Assembly (NCBI RefSeq): GCF_017873135.1
Contig: NZ_JAGGJV010000008.1
Coordinates: 124,001 to 188,000 of the forward strand
Length of the DNA: 64,000 nt
Source of the DNA: Rhizobium herbae
GTDB lineage: Bacteria; Pseudomonadota; Alphaproteobacteria; Rhizobiales; Rhizobiaceae
Reading direction: 5' to 3'
How positions within the stretch are numbered: position 1 is the first letter of the stretch; every line of letters begins with the position of its first letter. Shown in pieces: positions 26,527-35,068 of this stretch. A program made the translations under genes and the position numbers. The notes beneath the pieces are model-generated. The model worked only from the letters and a program-made list of their open reading frames with translations, was not told where the DNA came from and searched no databases.

Positions 26527-28050
26527 ATGGTAGAATCTGAAGCCCAGGGGCGTTTGCCTGGTATCGCCCCGGTCTCCGTCGTGGACATTGGGTCGAACTC
26601 GATTCGGCTTGTGATCTATGAGGGGCTGAGCCGGTCTCCGGCCGTTCTGTTCAACGAAAAGGTCATGTGCGGCCTTGGCAAGGGTATCGACGCGACCGGC
26701 CGAATGGACGCCGAGAGCGTCGAGCGGGCGCTGAAGGCGCTGCATCGTTTCAGGGCTTTGTCGACGCAGGCGCGCGCTTCCACCGTGTTCGTGCTGGCAA
26801 CGGCTGCTGCCCGCGACGCATCGAACGGCCCGGATTTCATCCGCCGCGCCGAGATCATTCTCGGCCAGAAGGTGCGCGTGCTGACCGGCGAGGAGGAGGC
26901 CTATTTCTCCGCGCTCGGCATTATCAGCGGTTATCACGACCCCGACGGCGTCGTCGGCGACCTCGGCGGCGGTTCGCTCGAACTCGTCGATGTCGTCGGT
27001 ACCAAAATCGGCAAGGGCATCACCCTGCCGCTCGGCGGCATAAGGCTGTCGGAACATGCAGAGGGATCAATCGTCAAGGCGCGCAGCCATGTGCGCCGCT
27101 ACGTGAAGGGCGCGCAGGTCCTGCAGAACGTTGCGGGCCGTACCTTCTATGCCGTTGGCGGCACCTGGCGCTCGATCGCCAAGCTGCACATGGAAACGCG
27201 CAACTATCCGCTGCACATGATGCAGGGCTACGAGATCTCCTTCGACGAGGCCATGGCCTTCCTGCCCGAGGTGATCGAGCCGAAGGACCTGAAGGCGCCG
27301 GCATACGCGCATATTTCCAAGAGCCGCCGCACGCTCCTGCCGTTCGGGGCCGTTGCGATGCAGGAAGTGATCGCCCAGATGAAGCCGGCGACGATTTCTT
27401 TTTCGGCGCTCGGCGTGCGCGAGGGCTACCTGTTCTCGCTGCTGTCGGACACCGTCCGTGCCCACGATCCTCTGCTGGTGGCGGCGCGCGAAATCGCCAT
27501 CCTGCGCGCCCGCTCGCCCGAGCATGCGCGCGAGCTTGCCGACTGGAGCGGCAAGATGGTGCCGCATTTCGGCATCACCGAGACCGAGGAAGAGGGCCGC
27601 TACCGCCAGGCGGCCTGCCTGCTCGCCGATATCAGCTGGCGTGCCCATCCCGATTATCGCGGCCTGCAGGCGCTCAACATCATCGCTCACAGCACCTTTT
27701 CCGGCATCACCCATGCCGGCCGCGCCTATATTGCCCTTGCCAACTACTACCGTTTCGAAGGCCTCAACGATGACGGCGCGACCGAGCCACTGGCGGCGAT
27801 TGCCACGCCGCGCATGCTGGAACTCGCCAAACTGCTCGGCGGCTTGCTGAGAGTGGTCTACCTGTTGTCGGCATCAATGCCGGGCGTCGTGCGCAACCTC
27901 GATATCCGCCCGTCGACATCTTCCGACCTCGACCTCGAATTCGTGATCCCGTCGGCCTATTCGGAGTTCGCAGGCGAACGGCTTGACGGCCGGTTGCAGC
28001 AACTCGCCAAGTTGACGGGCAAGCGGATTGGTTTCCGGTTCGAGGGGTAA
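26527..28050 (+). CDS. ppx: Exopolyphosphatase (Ppx/GppA family)
   Basis: A 507-residue phosphatase of the actin/hexokinase-like ASKHA superfamily that releases phosphate from polyphosphate or converts pppGpp to ppGpp. VVDIGSNSIRLVIYEG is the first phosphate-binding loop; ATAAARDASNG, LTGEEEAYFSALG and GVVGDLGGGSLELV follow in the family order. A C-terminal HD-like helical domain contains NIIAHSTFSGITHAGRAYIA. Its ATG is 12 bases after the ppk stop. Beyond this gene the conserved order is interrupted by accessory genes before rnd. Confidence 0.96.
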   Translation: MVESEAQGRLPGIAPVSVVDIGSNSIRLVIYEGLSRSPAVLFNEKVMCGLGKGIDATGRMDAESVERALKALHRFRALSTQARASTVFVLATAAARDASNGPDFIRRAEIILGQKVRVLTGEEEAYFSALGIISGYHDPDGVVGDLGGGSLELVDVVGTKIGKGITLPLGGIRLSEHAEGSIVKARSHVRRYVKGAQVLQNVAGRTFYAVGGTWRSIAKLHMETRNYPLHMMQGYEISFDEAMAFLPEVIEPKDLKAPAYAHISKSRRTLLPFGAVAMQEVIAQMKPATISFSALGVREGYLFSLLSDTVRAHDPLLVAAREIAILRARSPEHARELADWSGKMVPHFGITETEEEGRYRQAACLLADISWRAHPDYRGLQALNIIAHSTFSGITHAGRAYIALANYYRFEGLNDDGATEPLAAIATPRMLELAKLLGGLLRVVYLLSASMPGVVRNLDIRPSTSSDLDLEFVIPSAYSEFAGERLDGRLQQLAKLTGKRIGFRFEG

Positions 28051-28175
28051 TTCTCTCGTTGGCGTCATGGTTTTAGCGCCGGTCGCGTATTGCGGGCGCC
28101 GCGAGGAATGGTATATCTTGATACAACTTAAAGGTTAAGAATCACTTTAGAATTTATTGTAACAGGCGGGAATCC

Positions 28176-29234
28176 ATGGCGACGATTACTTATGGAAATA
28201 CGGGTTATGGCGTCGATATGCTTGCGACGAGCGTGGACGATGTTTTGGATTACAACAAGGCATCATGGTCGACGATGATGCTTAAGCTGTTTGATGACTC
28301 CATGAATTACACGTTGTTCAACGGAACCGGTTTGAAGGTTTCATCGTCGTCGGGTCGGCCTACCGATATCACGGCTGGCACTGTAACCAGCATAAAAGTC
28401 GTCATCGACGGAACGACTGCCGTATCGGTTACGGGCTTGAGCGTGTCGGCCGCTAAGCTCGGCGATGCGATTTTTGCTGGAAACGACGCGACTTTTCAGG
28501 CCTTGATCCTTGCCGGCAATGATACGGTCAACGGGACGAACTATGCGGACGGCCTCGTCGGCGGCCTCGGCAACGATACGTTGAAAGGCAATGACGGCGA
28601 TGACGATTTCCTTGGCGGTATCGGTGCTGACAAGCTTTTCGGCGGATCCGGCTTCGATACGGCATATTACATGTTCGCAACGAAGGGTGTCACGGCCAGC
28701 CTTGCCAACACGTCCATCAACACAAACGATGCCAGGGGAGACACCTATTCCTCGATCGAAGGTCTCGTCGGGTCGGCCCATGCCGACAGGCTCTACGGCA
28801 ACGAAAGCATCAACTGGATCGTTGGCGATGCGGGCAACGACATAATCAACGGTGCCGGCGGCGGCGACAAGCTTTATGGCGATGTTGGCGCGGATGATCT
28901 GATCGGCGGCGCAGGCAAGGATTCGTTCATATTCGGGGATAAATCGGAATCGACTGTTTCGGTCTCCGGCCGTGATACGATCCACGATTTCTCCGGCGCC
29001 GACGGGGACAGAATCCATCTGGCCGCTATCGATGCAAATACGAAATCTTCGGGCAACCAAGCGTTCGACTTCATTGGCACTGCGGGTTTCCATGGCAAGG
29101 CCGGCGAACTGCGCTACGTCAAGCAAGCCTCCGATACCTATGTCTATGCCGATATCAACGGCGACAAGAAAGCCGATTTCGCCATCCATTTCGATGACGC
29201 CCTGATCCTGAGCAAGGGCTATTTCATCCTCTGA
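28176..29234 (+). CDS. RTX calcium-binding protein, putative type I secretion substrate
   Basis: A 352-residue protein with no signal peptide. Residues 1-110 form an N-terminal domain shared with the RTX protein at 60087. Residues about 115-260 contain RTX-type repeats (GGLGNDTLKGNDGDDDFLGG, GGIGADKLFGG, GGGDKLYGDVGADDLIGG) that bind calcium. The last 80 residues form a serralysin-type C-terminal domain ending DDALILSKGYFIL, the probable C-terminal secretion signal. The ATG at 28176 follows a GGCGGGAA-type site. No secretion system (HlyB/HlyD/TolC or PrsDE-like) is in the window. Function outside the cell is unknown: adhesion and surface coating are typical of such proteins (inference). Confidence 0.88.
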   Translation: MATITYGNTGYGVDMLATSVDDVLDYNKASWSTMMLKLFDDSMNYTLFNGTGLKVSSSSGRPTDITAGTVTSIKVVIDGTTAVSVTGLSVSAAKLGDAIFAGNDATFQALILAGNDTVNGTNYADGLVGGLGNDTLKGNDGDDDFLGGIGADKLFGGSGFDTAYYMFATKGVTASLANTSINTNDARGDTYSSIEGLVGSAHADRLYGNESINWIVGDAGNDIINGAGGGDKLYGDVGADDLIGGAGKDSFIFGDKSESTVSVSGRDTIHDFSGADGDRIHLAAIDANTKSSGNQAFDFIGTAGFHGKAGELRYVKQASDTYVYADINGDKKADFAIHFDDALILSKGYFIL

Positions 29235-29260
29235 GCGCTGCTCGTGATGGCATGAATCGA

Positions 29261-29300
29261 AAGGCCCTGCAGTTGAACGCTGCAGGGCCTTCGTCTTTTT
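29261..29300. terminator. Strong bidirectional terminator
   Basis: A perfect 12-bp stem AAGGCCCTGCAG/CTGCAGGGCCTT with a 7-base loop is followed by CGTCTTTTT on the plus strand. It lies between the stops of the convergent RTX gene and phytase-like gene and its end touches the latter's stop codon. Confidence 0.9.
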
Positions 29301-30657
29301 ACTTGGCGTTCAGAAACTCGCCGACTTCGAGCAGCACGAACTCGTTGTCATCAGCCTTGTCGAGCGCACGGCCGGCCGAGAACGGCAGGTTGTTGTCGTT
29401 GCCGACGATGATGTGGGTGTCATCGACGCGGTCGACATTCTCGATGGTGACGAAGGGCATGTCGTAAAAGCCTTCGCCGCCGCCCTGGCGCTTCTTGTTG
29501 TCCGGGTCGGCGATCTTCAGGAGATCGATATAGCCGATCTTGCGCACGGCCTTGCCGGCGTTGTCATCGGTCATCTCGATCTTGTAGACGCGCTTGACCT
29601 TGGAGCCGACGGCAAAGCAGTCCGGCTTCGGTTCCTTCGGATTAGCGCAGGCCTTGTCGACGGTACCGGCGCCGTTGTCGCGCTCGATCACCAGCGCCGT
29701 CTTGTCGTCCAGCATGTTGAAATCGCCGATCGCCTCGCCGCCTTCAGCGAGCGGATAGAGCCAGCTGCGGCCGGTCCAGGCTTTCGATGCGACGTCGAGT
29801 TCAATGATGCGCAGCGCCGGGCGGCCTTCGGCCTGTTCGACGGTCTCGGCATCCGTCCAGAGCGGACCTTCGAGCAGGCCGTAGAGCTTCGTGCCGTCCT
29901 TCGACAGGGCAAGGCCTTCATAGCCGCCGGAACGCTTGACGTTGAGCGCCGGCATCGGCTTCGAAGGATCGGCCTGTACGGCGAGCGTCGGATTGTCGGG
30001 CGACATCACCGGCTTGCCGTTGACTGTGGTCGGGATCACGTCGGTCAGCTTGCCGTCGAGGTCGAATTTCAGGATATAGGGACCGAACTCCTCGCCGACC
30101 CAGAAGCCGTCGGCAACCGGCTGGATCGATTCGACGTCGAAATCCGCACCTGTCAGATAGCGCTTGGCGGCACCTTCCATGACGATCGGGAAGGGGGCCT
30201 TCTTGTCGGGATCGCTGAGGAAGACATCCTTGACCACCGCAACCTTGCCGGCATCCCAATCGATCTTGATGTTGTGCAGCATCAGCATGGTGTCGGAGGA
30301 ATTCATCTTCGAGCCGAAGCCGTTGTCCGACAGGCTCCAGAAGGTGCCGTCCGGCATGGTCTTGATGCCGGAGAAACCCTGCATCGGCTGGCCGTCGAAG
30401 GGCAGGGACAGGCCGGTGAGGCGAACGCCGTCCTTGCCGGGCACGGTGCCGAGCGCCTCGGTGCGCTTGCGGTCAGGTGTCGTGAACTTGCCGGAGGTCT
30501 TCAGATAATCGGCCGCGTCGGCAGGTGCCGCGATGATCGTGTTGGCCGGCAGCACGGCATGGGCCGCGAGCTTGGCCGGGAAAACAGTGTCTTCGGCAAG
30601 AGCGGCCGATGTCATCAGAATGCCAAGTGCCAAGGGAGCGAGAATTGTCTTTTTCAT
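29299..30657 (-). CDS. Secreted esterase-like phytase-family protein
   Basis: A 452-residue protein with a signal peptide (MKKTILAPLALGILMTSAAL ending AE). The mature part matches the phytase-like/esterase-like family (Pfam PF13449): LTGLSLPFDGQPMQGFSGIK, GTFWSLSDNGFGSK, FWVGEEFGPYILKFD and YEGLALSKDGTKLYGLLEGP are typical. The fold is a beta-propeller; activities reported in the family include phosphatase and esterase, but the substrate is unknown. It should be periplasmic or released. The ATG at 30657 is followed by a normal signal peptide. Upstream is an 18-bp direct-repeat element that resembles a Pho box, which would fit phosphate-starvation control. Confidence 0.88.
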   Translation of the reverse strand: MKKTILAPLALGILMTSAALAEDTVFPAKLAAHAVLPANTIIAAPADAADYLKTSGKFTTPDRKRTEALGTVPGKDGVRLTGLSLPFDGQPMQGFSGIKTMPDGTFWSLSDNGFGSKMNSSDTMLMLHNIKIDWDAGKVAVVKDVFLSDPDKKAPFPIVMEGAAKRYLTGADFDVESIQPVADGFWVGEEFGPYILKFDLDGKLTDVIPTTVNGKPVMSPDNPTLAVQADPSKPMPALNVKRSGGYEGLALSKDGTKLYGLLEGPLWTDAETVEQAEGRPALRIIELDVASKAWTGRSWLYPLAEGGEAIGDFNMLDDKTALVIERDNGAGTVDKACANPKEPKPDCFAVGSKVKRVYKIEMTDDNAGKAVRKIGYIDLLKIADPDNKKRQGGGEGFYDMPFVTIENVDRVDDTHIIVGNDNNLPFSAGRALDKADDNEFVLLEVGEFLNAK

Positions 30658-30717
30658 CGGGGTCTCACGAGTTGGAAGATTGAACCTGTTCCCGATAGGC
30701 AGGGTTTGTGAATGCCG

Positions 30718-30735
30718 ATTGACGATTGATTGACG
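30718..30735 (-). promoter_or_regulatory. Pho-box-like direct repeat upstream of the phytase-like gene
   Basis: Read on the minus strand, two identical 7-mers CGTCAAT are separated by CAAT, giving the 7-4-7 layout of PhoB sites. The core GTCA occurs twice 11 bases apart, as in CTGTCAT-N4-CTGTCAT. It lies 60 bases upstream of the start codon. The outer bases differ from the consensus, so this is only a candidate. Confidence 0.4.
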
Positions 30736-30896
30736 TTCCCATGAAGCTTTGGTGACGCGCCTTGCGGGTGGTCGAATATATCGCCAAACGCATAGCTCTA
30801 ATCGCAGCGTTGCTTTGCCCTATTGTTTGCCTCGAAGATTAAGTTAGGAATACGTGCATTGATGGTCTCTCAATCCGGTTGAAGCGGGGATATGCG

Positions 30897-32492
30897 GTGG
30901 CAAAATCGTATGACGATTTTTTCGAGGCGCTGGGGGAAAGGGAATCCGGCGGAAACTACAAAGCGGTTAACCAGCTCGGCTACCTTGGAAAATATCAGTT
31001 CGGCGAACTCGCGCTTATCGACCTCAAATATTACCTGAAGGACGGGACGTCCAAGAACGATTGGAAGCCCGACTTTTTCACCGGCTTGAACGGCATCGAT
31101 ACGAAGCAGGAATTCCTGAACTCATCTGCCGTTCAGGAGGCCGCAATCCGAAAATACATGCAGCTTCAATGGTCGTATCTCAAAAGTGTCTGGCAATACG
31201 AAGGGCAGGTCCTCAACGGCCTGAAGATCACCGTTTCGGGCATGCTGGGTGGTTCCCATCTCGTCGGCCACGGCGGTGAAAAGACGTTCCTGAATTCCGG
31301 CGGTGATACCGTCCCGATCGACGGCAACAAGGTGCCGATTTCAGACTACATCAAACTTTTCGGCGGCTATACGACACCCTTCAAGGTTGATCACGACATC
31401 GCGGAGGTGATTTCCGGCGGAAAGGGGGCCGACGTTCTGATCGGGCATGGCGGTGCCGATGTTCTGAACGGAAACGGCAAGAACGATGTTCTTTCCGGCG
31501 ACGATTACTATGGCAGCTACCAGGCGGGGCGATTGACCATTGCTGCCGTCGGCCCGGCGGTGCAGGTTGCCGGAGGCAAACTCGATGTGGTCAAGGAGCT
31601 TGCGACCCTGCAGCGCGTGGATGGCGGTCTGAAAAGCGGGATAGCGGCTGGAGGAAAAGGTGCCGACACCCTCAGCGGTGGCGATGGCAACGATCTCCTC
31701 TTTGGTGGCGCCGGTGCTGATACATTGAGAGGCGGCGCCGGCAACGACACCCTGCTTGGCGGCGTCGACGGCGACAAGCTCTACGGCGATGCCGGAAATG
31801 ATCGCCTCGGGGGCGGTGCGGGGGCCGACCTTATGACGGGCGGTACCGGCGATGATTTCTACCTGGTTACCGATAGCGGCGACAGGGTGGTGGAAAGCGC
31901 AAAGGGCGGCGTCGATACCGTCCTGCTCGGCGTGGCCGGCATCTTCAAGCTGGACAATGTGGAAATTGTCGCGCTGGCCTCGAATGTCGGCAATGCCGGC
32001 ATCGATATCGCCAGCCTTGGCCAGACACTGGACGGTCTTCCCGTCAGCCTGGCCGTCTTGGGCAATGCTGCGAGCAACAAGATCACCGTATCCTATTCCG
32101 GAAAGGGCGATGTCGAGGCGGCCTTTTTCGGTGGCGCCGGAAACGACACGTTCGTCTTTTCCGGCAAGAATGCCGCGTCAGCCGATCTTCATTTCAAAGA
32201 CATTTCGTCCGGCGACAGGATCGATCTCAAGGCCTATCAACTCGATGAGAAGATTGTCAGCGGCGTCCTTGATATTCGCTCCGGGTTTGTCGATGGCACC
32301 TATCTGATCGCAGATGACGTCACGATCCGATACAATGTCGACGGCAGCTCCGGACCGGTTGCCAAAACCGCCGCCGCCGACACGTTCTTCGGCACGAACA
32401 ATGACTGGATGGTGGTCAACGTCATCTCCGACAAGGCGGAGGTTGTCGCGGAACTCTACGGTGCGATGCAGAACGGCACATTCCTCGTCTAA
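30897..32492 (+). CDS. Lysozyme-like domain fused to RTX repeats
   Basis: A 531-residue protein without a signal peptide. Residues 1-165 look like a lysozyme/transglycosylase domain: ALGERESGGNYKAVNQLGYL followed by GKYQFG has the ESGGxY signature with Glu16 as the likely catalytic acid, and MLGGSHLVGHGGEKTFLNSG follows. Residues 173-205 and 258-345 are RTX calcium-binding repeats (GGKGADTLSGGDGNDLLFGG and on). The C-terminus ends MQNGTFLV and may be the type I secretion signal. A GTG at 30897 follows GGGGA by six bases and gives MAKSYDDFFE; a TTG at 30879 is also in frame. I infer a secreted peptidoglycan or polysaccharide hydrolase. The catalytic assignment is based on a motif only. Confidence 0.8.
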   Translation: MAKSYDDFFEALGERESGGNYKAVNQLGYLGKYQFGELALIDLKYYLKDGTSKNDWKPDFFTGLNGIDTKQEFLNSSAVQEAAIRKYMQLQWSYLKSVWQYEGQVLNGLKITVSGMLGGSHLVGHGGEKTFLNSGGDTVPIDGNKVPISDYIKLFGGYTTPFKVDHDIAEVISGGKGADVLIGHGGADVLNGNGKNDVLSGDDYYGSYQAGRLTIAAVGPAVQVAGGKLDVVKELATLQRVDGGLKSGIAAGGKGADTLSGGDGNDLLFGGAGADTLRGGAGNDTLLGGVDGDKLYGDAGNDRLGGGAGADLMTGGTGDDFYLVTDSGDRVVESAKGGVDTVLLGVAGIFKLDNVEIVALASNVGNAGIDIASLGQTLDGLPVSLAVLGNAASNKITVSYSGKGDVEAAFFGGAGNDTFVFSGKNAASADLHFKDISSGDRIDLKAYQLDEKIVSGVLDIRSGFVDGTYLIADDVTIRYNVDGSSGPVAKTAAADTFFGTNNDWMVVNVISDKAEVVAELYGAMQNGTFLV

Positions 32493-32569
32493 GCCGGATT
32501 AGGCCGGCACTGATTGCCGCATTCAGGTTTCCGTTTTCTCCAGTCGGAGTTCTTTCGCCGGTCCGGCGG

Positions 32570-33637
32570 CTACTCGGCAGGAATCCGCAGCTCGAAGGGG
32601 GCGAGGAGTTCTGCTTTCGCCTGCTCGGCCAGCGCCATGACACCGAGCGTCTGGCCGCGACCCCTGACGGCATGGGTGCCCAGATCCTCGACGGCGATCG
32701 TGTCCGGCAGCTTGATGCGCTGGGCAAGCTCGGTCGAGATCAGCACGGATCTGTTCAGTGCCTTGCACAATGTTTCAAGTCGCGCGGTGGTGTTCACGGT
32801 ATCGCCGAAATAGGCGATCTTGTGGTGGTCGACGCCGATTTCCGCCGTGATGATGAAGCCGCCGTGCAGGGCTGCGCGCAGCCGTGGAACCTGACCGAAA
32901 TTCTTGCGCCAGGTGTCCGCGTTGGCTTCGATGTCGTCGAGAATATCGAAGATGCAGCGGACGCAGCGTGCGAATTTCACACCCCGTGCAAGCGGCCAGG
33001 TGACGATGGCAGCATCCCCGACATAATCGTCGATCGCACCCTTGTGGCGCCGGACCGGTTCGGCGAAGGCCGCAAACAGGGCTTTGAGAAATTGTTGCGC
33101 GCGCAGGTCGCCATGTTTTTCGGCGAAGGATGTCGAATCGGCGAGGTCGATGAACAGGAAGACGCGCTCCTCCCTCACCGGCCGGCGATAGCGGCTGATC
33201 AGCATGCTGGTGAACACGTCGCGCCCGAGCAGGTCGCGTACGCGCAGGATGAAGACGATCAGCGCGCAGACGGCAAGCGCATAGACAAAGACGTTGAAGG
33301 GCATCACCAGGGCCTCGGCCAGCGGCCTGAGCGGGATGAACCCCAGCGCCCGCATCAGCAGGGTTGCCAGCGCATAGCCGATGCTCATCAGTATCTCGTA
33401 GATGACCAGTGCCGCGACGATGAAGGCAAAGGTCGGAAGCCGCTCGATACGCCGGTAAAGCGGCCGCAACAGGATTCGCCGTTCGAAGGCGATCATCGGC
33501 ACGCCCATGAAGGCCGCGAAGACCGCGCCGATGATCACCGGCTCGCCGGGATAGGCCACCATACCGTAGAGGATGCCGCTGAGCGCCATGCCGAGCGTGA
33601 TCAGGAGCCAGTTTTCTGTCGGGGATATGTCTCTCAT
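32570..33637 (-). CDS. Membrane-bound class III adenylate/guanylate cyclase
   Basis: A 355-residue protein. Residues 1-145 hold about five hydrophobic helices; residues 155-340 form a class III nucleotidyl cyclase domain. FLFIDLADSTSFAEKHG carries the first metal-binding Asp, DDYVGDAAIVTW the second, and DTVNTTARLE the conserved Asn and Arg that stabilise the transition state, so it should be active. The product (cAMP or cGMP) is not certain. The ATG at 33637 fits. It is divergent from the MFS gene at 33809. Rhizobia encode many such cyclases with different sensors; the signal sensed here is unknown. Confidence 0.9.
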   Translation of the reverse strand: MRDISPTENWLLITLGMALSGILYGMVAYPGEPVIIGAVFAAFMGVPMIAFERRILLRPLYRRIERLPTFAFIVAALVIYEILMSIGYALATLLMRALGFIPLRPLAEALVMPFNVFVYALAVCALIVFILRVRDLLGRDVFTSMLISRYRRPVREERVFLFIDLADSTSFAEKHGDLRAQQFLKALFAAFAEPVRRHKGAIDDYVGDAAIVTWPLARGVKFARCVRCIFDILDDIEANADTWRKNFGQVPRLRAALHGGFIITAEIGVDHHKIAYFGDTVNTTARLETLCKALNRSVLISTELAQRIKLPDTIAVEDLGTHAVRGRGQTLGVMALAEQAKAELLAPFELRIPAE

Positions 33638-33729
33638 GAATCAGCTCCGCTCCCCCGGTGCATACAGGCATTGTTCCATTTGGGCAGGTCGGGTCAAGCG
33701 ATTTCGTGTCGCGGTCCGTGGCGTTTCAC

Positions 33730-33762
33730 GCCCGGCCGCGCAGGCTTGCCCAGCGGCCGGGC
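33730..33762. repeat. 10-bp GC-rich inverted repeat between divergent genes
   Basis: GCCCGGCCGC at 33730-33739 is the exact reverse complement of GCGGCCGGGC at 33753-33762, with a 13-base loop. There is no T tract on either side, so it is not a standard terminator. It lies between the divergent cyclase and MFS genes and may be an operator or a dispersed repeat. Confidence 0.5.
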
Positions 33763-33808
33763 AGGCGAGTGTTATATCTCTGACATGCGGCACGAATAAA
33801 ATATTCTC

Positions 33809-34993
33809 ATGCCGCGTCACTTGATCGTATTCGTCGTTCTGGCCTTCACGCAAATCACGGGTTGGGGTGTTGTCGGGATACTTCCTGTAACTGCCTCGCT
33901 CATTGCCGCCGATCTGCGAACCACATTGCCCACGGTTTTTCTGGGAACTGCCGTCATGTTCGTCACCATGGGCCTCATGGCGCCGGTCATCGGCAAGGCT
34001 TTCCACCGTTTCGGTGCGCGCAGGATCATGGCCATTGGCGCCGCATTGATCGGTTGCGGGATCGCATGCGTGGGCGCGGCTCAATCCGTGCCCGTTTACC
34101 TCATGGCTTGGGGGCTGATAGGCCTTGCCGGTGCGATGTTTCTTACAACCGCTGCTTACATCTATCTTGCCGGCTTCGCCGATGATCGGGCGCGTGGGAT
34201 GATCGGCACGCTGATGCTCGTCACCGGCCTTGCGGGCAGCGTGTTTTGGCCGGTCACGGCGTTTCTGGAGCATACGGTCGGCTGGCGCGTCGCGACGCAG
34301 ATCTATGCCGTGGTTATGCTCGCCATCGTCACCCCGATGATTTTCCTCGGCCTGCCGGAAGTTGGCGGCAGCCGGCAGAACAGGAGCGATGGCGGTGGGG
34401 CGGTTCGGAGAGGGCGCATCTTCTGGTTCCTCGTCGCGGCGATCGCATTGAATAGCTTCGTGACCTTCGGCATGGAGGCAACGGGGATAGAACTGTTCCG
34501 CACGCTTGGAGCCGATCCGGCATGGGCTGTCGGCCTTGCCTCGTTCCTCGGCGTGCTCAAGGTCTGCGGACGCCTGATCGATATGGCCGGCGGCAGGCGA
34601 TGGGATTCACTGGCGACCGGCCTGGTGGCGGGGGCGATGATTCCGGCAGGTCTTATGATGCTTCTCGCCTTCGGTGCAACATCATGGGCGGTATTGGCCT
34701 GCCTCATTCTTTTCGGAATCGGCAGCGGCGCGTTTGCGGTAGCCCGTGCGACCATGCCGCTCGTCTTCTACCGCAAGGCCGACTACGCGGCCGCCATGTC
34801 GGCAATAGCCCTTCCAATGAACCTGACCAGTGCGATGGCGGCGCCAATCCTTTCGGGGCTTTTGACGGGGTCTGGGGCGACAGCTACTCTTGCACTGCTT
34901 GTCGTCTGTAGTGGTGGCGCGCTTTTCCTGTTGCTCTGGCTGAACACTCTGCGAAAGCGATCCGTTCCAATGGGTTCGGAAATTCAGTCGTAA
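33809..34993 (+). CDS. MFS transporter
   Basis: A 394-residue membrane protein with twelve hydrophobic segments in two halves linked by a basic loop (RQNRSDGGGAVRRGR). The start LIVFVVLAFTQITGWGVVGI and GKAFHRFGARRIMAIGAAL (motif A-like, between helices 2 and 3) mark the major facilitator superfamily. The substrate is unknown. The ATG at 33809 has no strong ribosome-binding site. It is divergent from the cyclase gene and converges on rnd, with 75 bases between stops. Confidence 0.85.
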   Translation: MPRHLIVFVVLAFTQITGWGVVGILPVTASLIAADLRTTLPTVFLGTAVMFVTMGLMAPVIGKAFHRFGARRIMAIGAALIGCGIACVGAAQSVPVYLMAWGLIGLAGAMFLTTAAYIYLAGFADDRARGMIGTLMLVTGLAGSVFWPVTAFLEHTVGWRVATQIYAVVMLAIVTPMIFLGLPEVGGSRQNRSDGGGAVRRGRIFWFLVAAIALNSFVTFGMEATGIELFRTLGADPAWAVGLASFLGVLKVCGRLIDMAGGRRWDSLATGLVAGAMIPAGLMMLLAFGATSWAVLACLILFGIGSGAFAVARATMPLVFYRKADYAAAMSAIALPMNLTSAMAAPILSGLLTGSGATATLALLVVCSGGALFLLLWLNTLRKRSVPMGSEIQS

Positions 34994-35068
34994 ATTTCTA
35001 AGTTTCCCGAACAATCGTGGCCGCTGAAAGGCCCGGAACCCCCCGTTGGCGTTTCCGGCCTCACGTGC

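Noticed and set aside
28500-32000. Short tandem-like DNA repeats that could suggest a CRISPR or satellite array
   Set aside because: They are the coding repeats of RTX nonapeptides (GGxGxDxLx) in open reading frames and lack uniform spacers.
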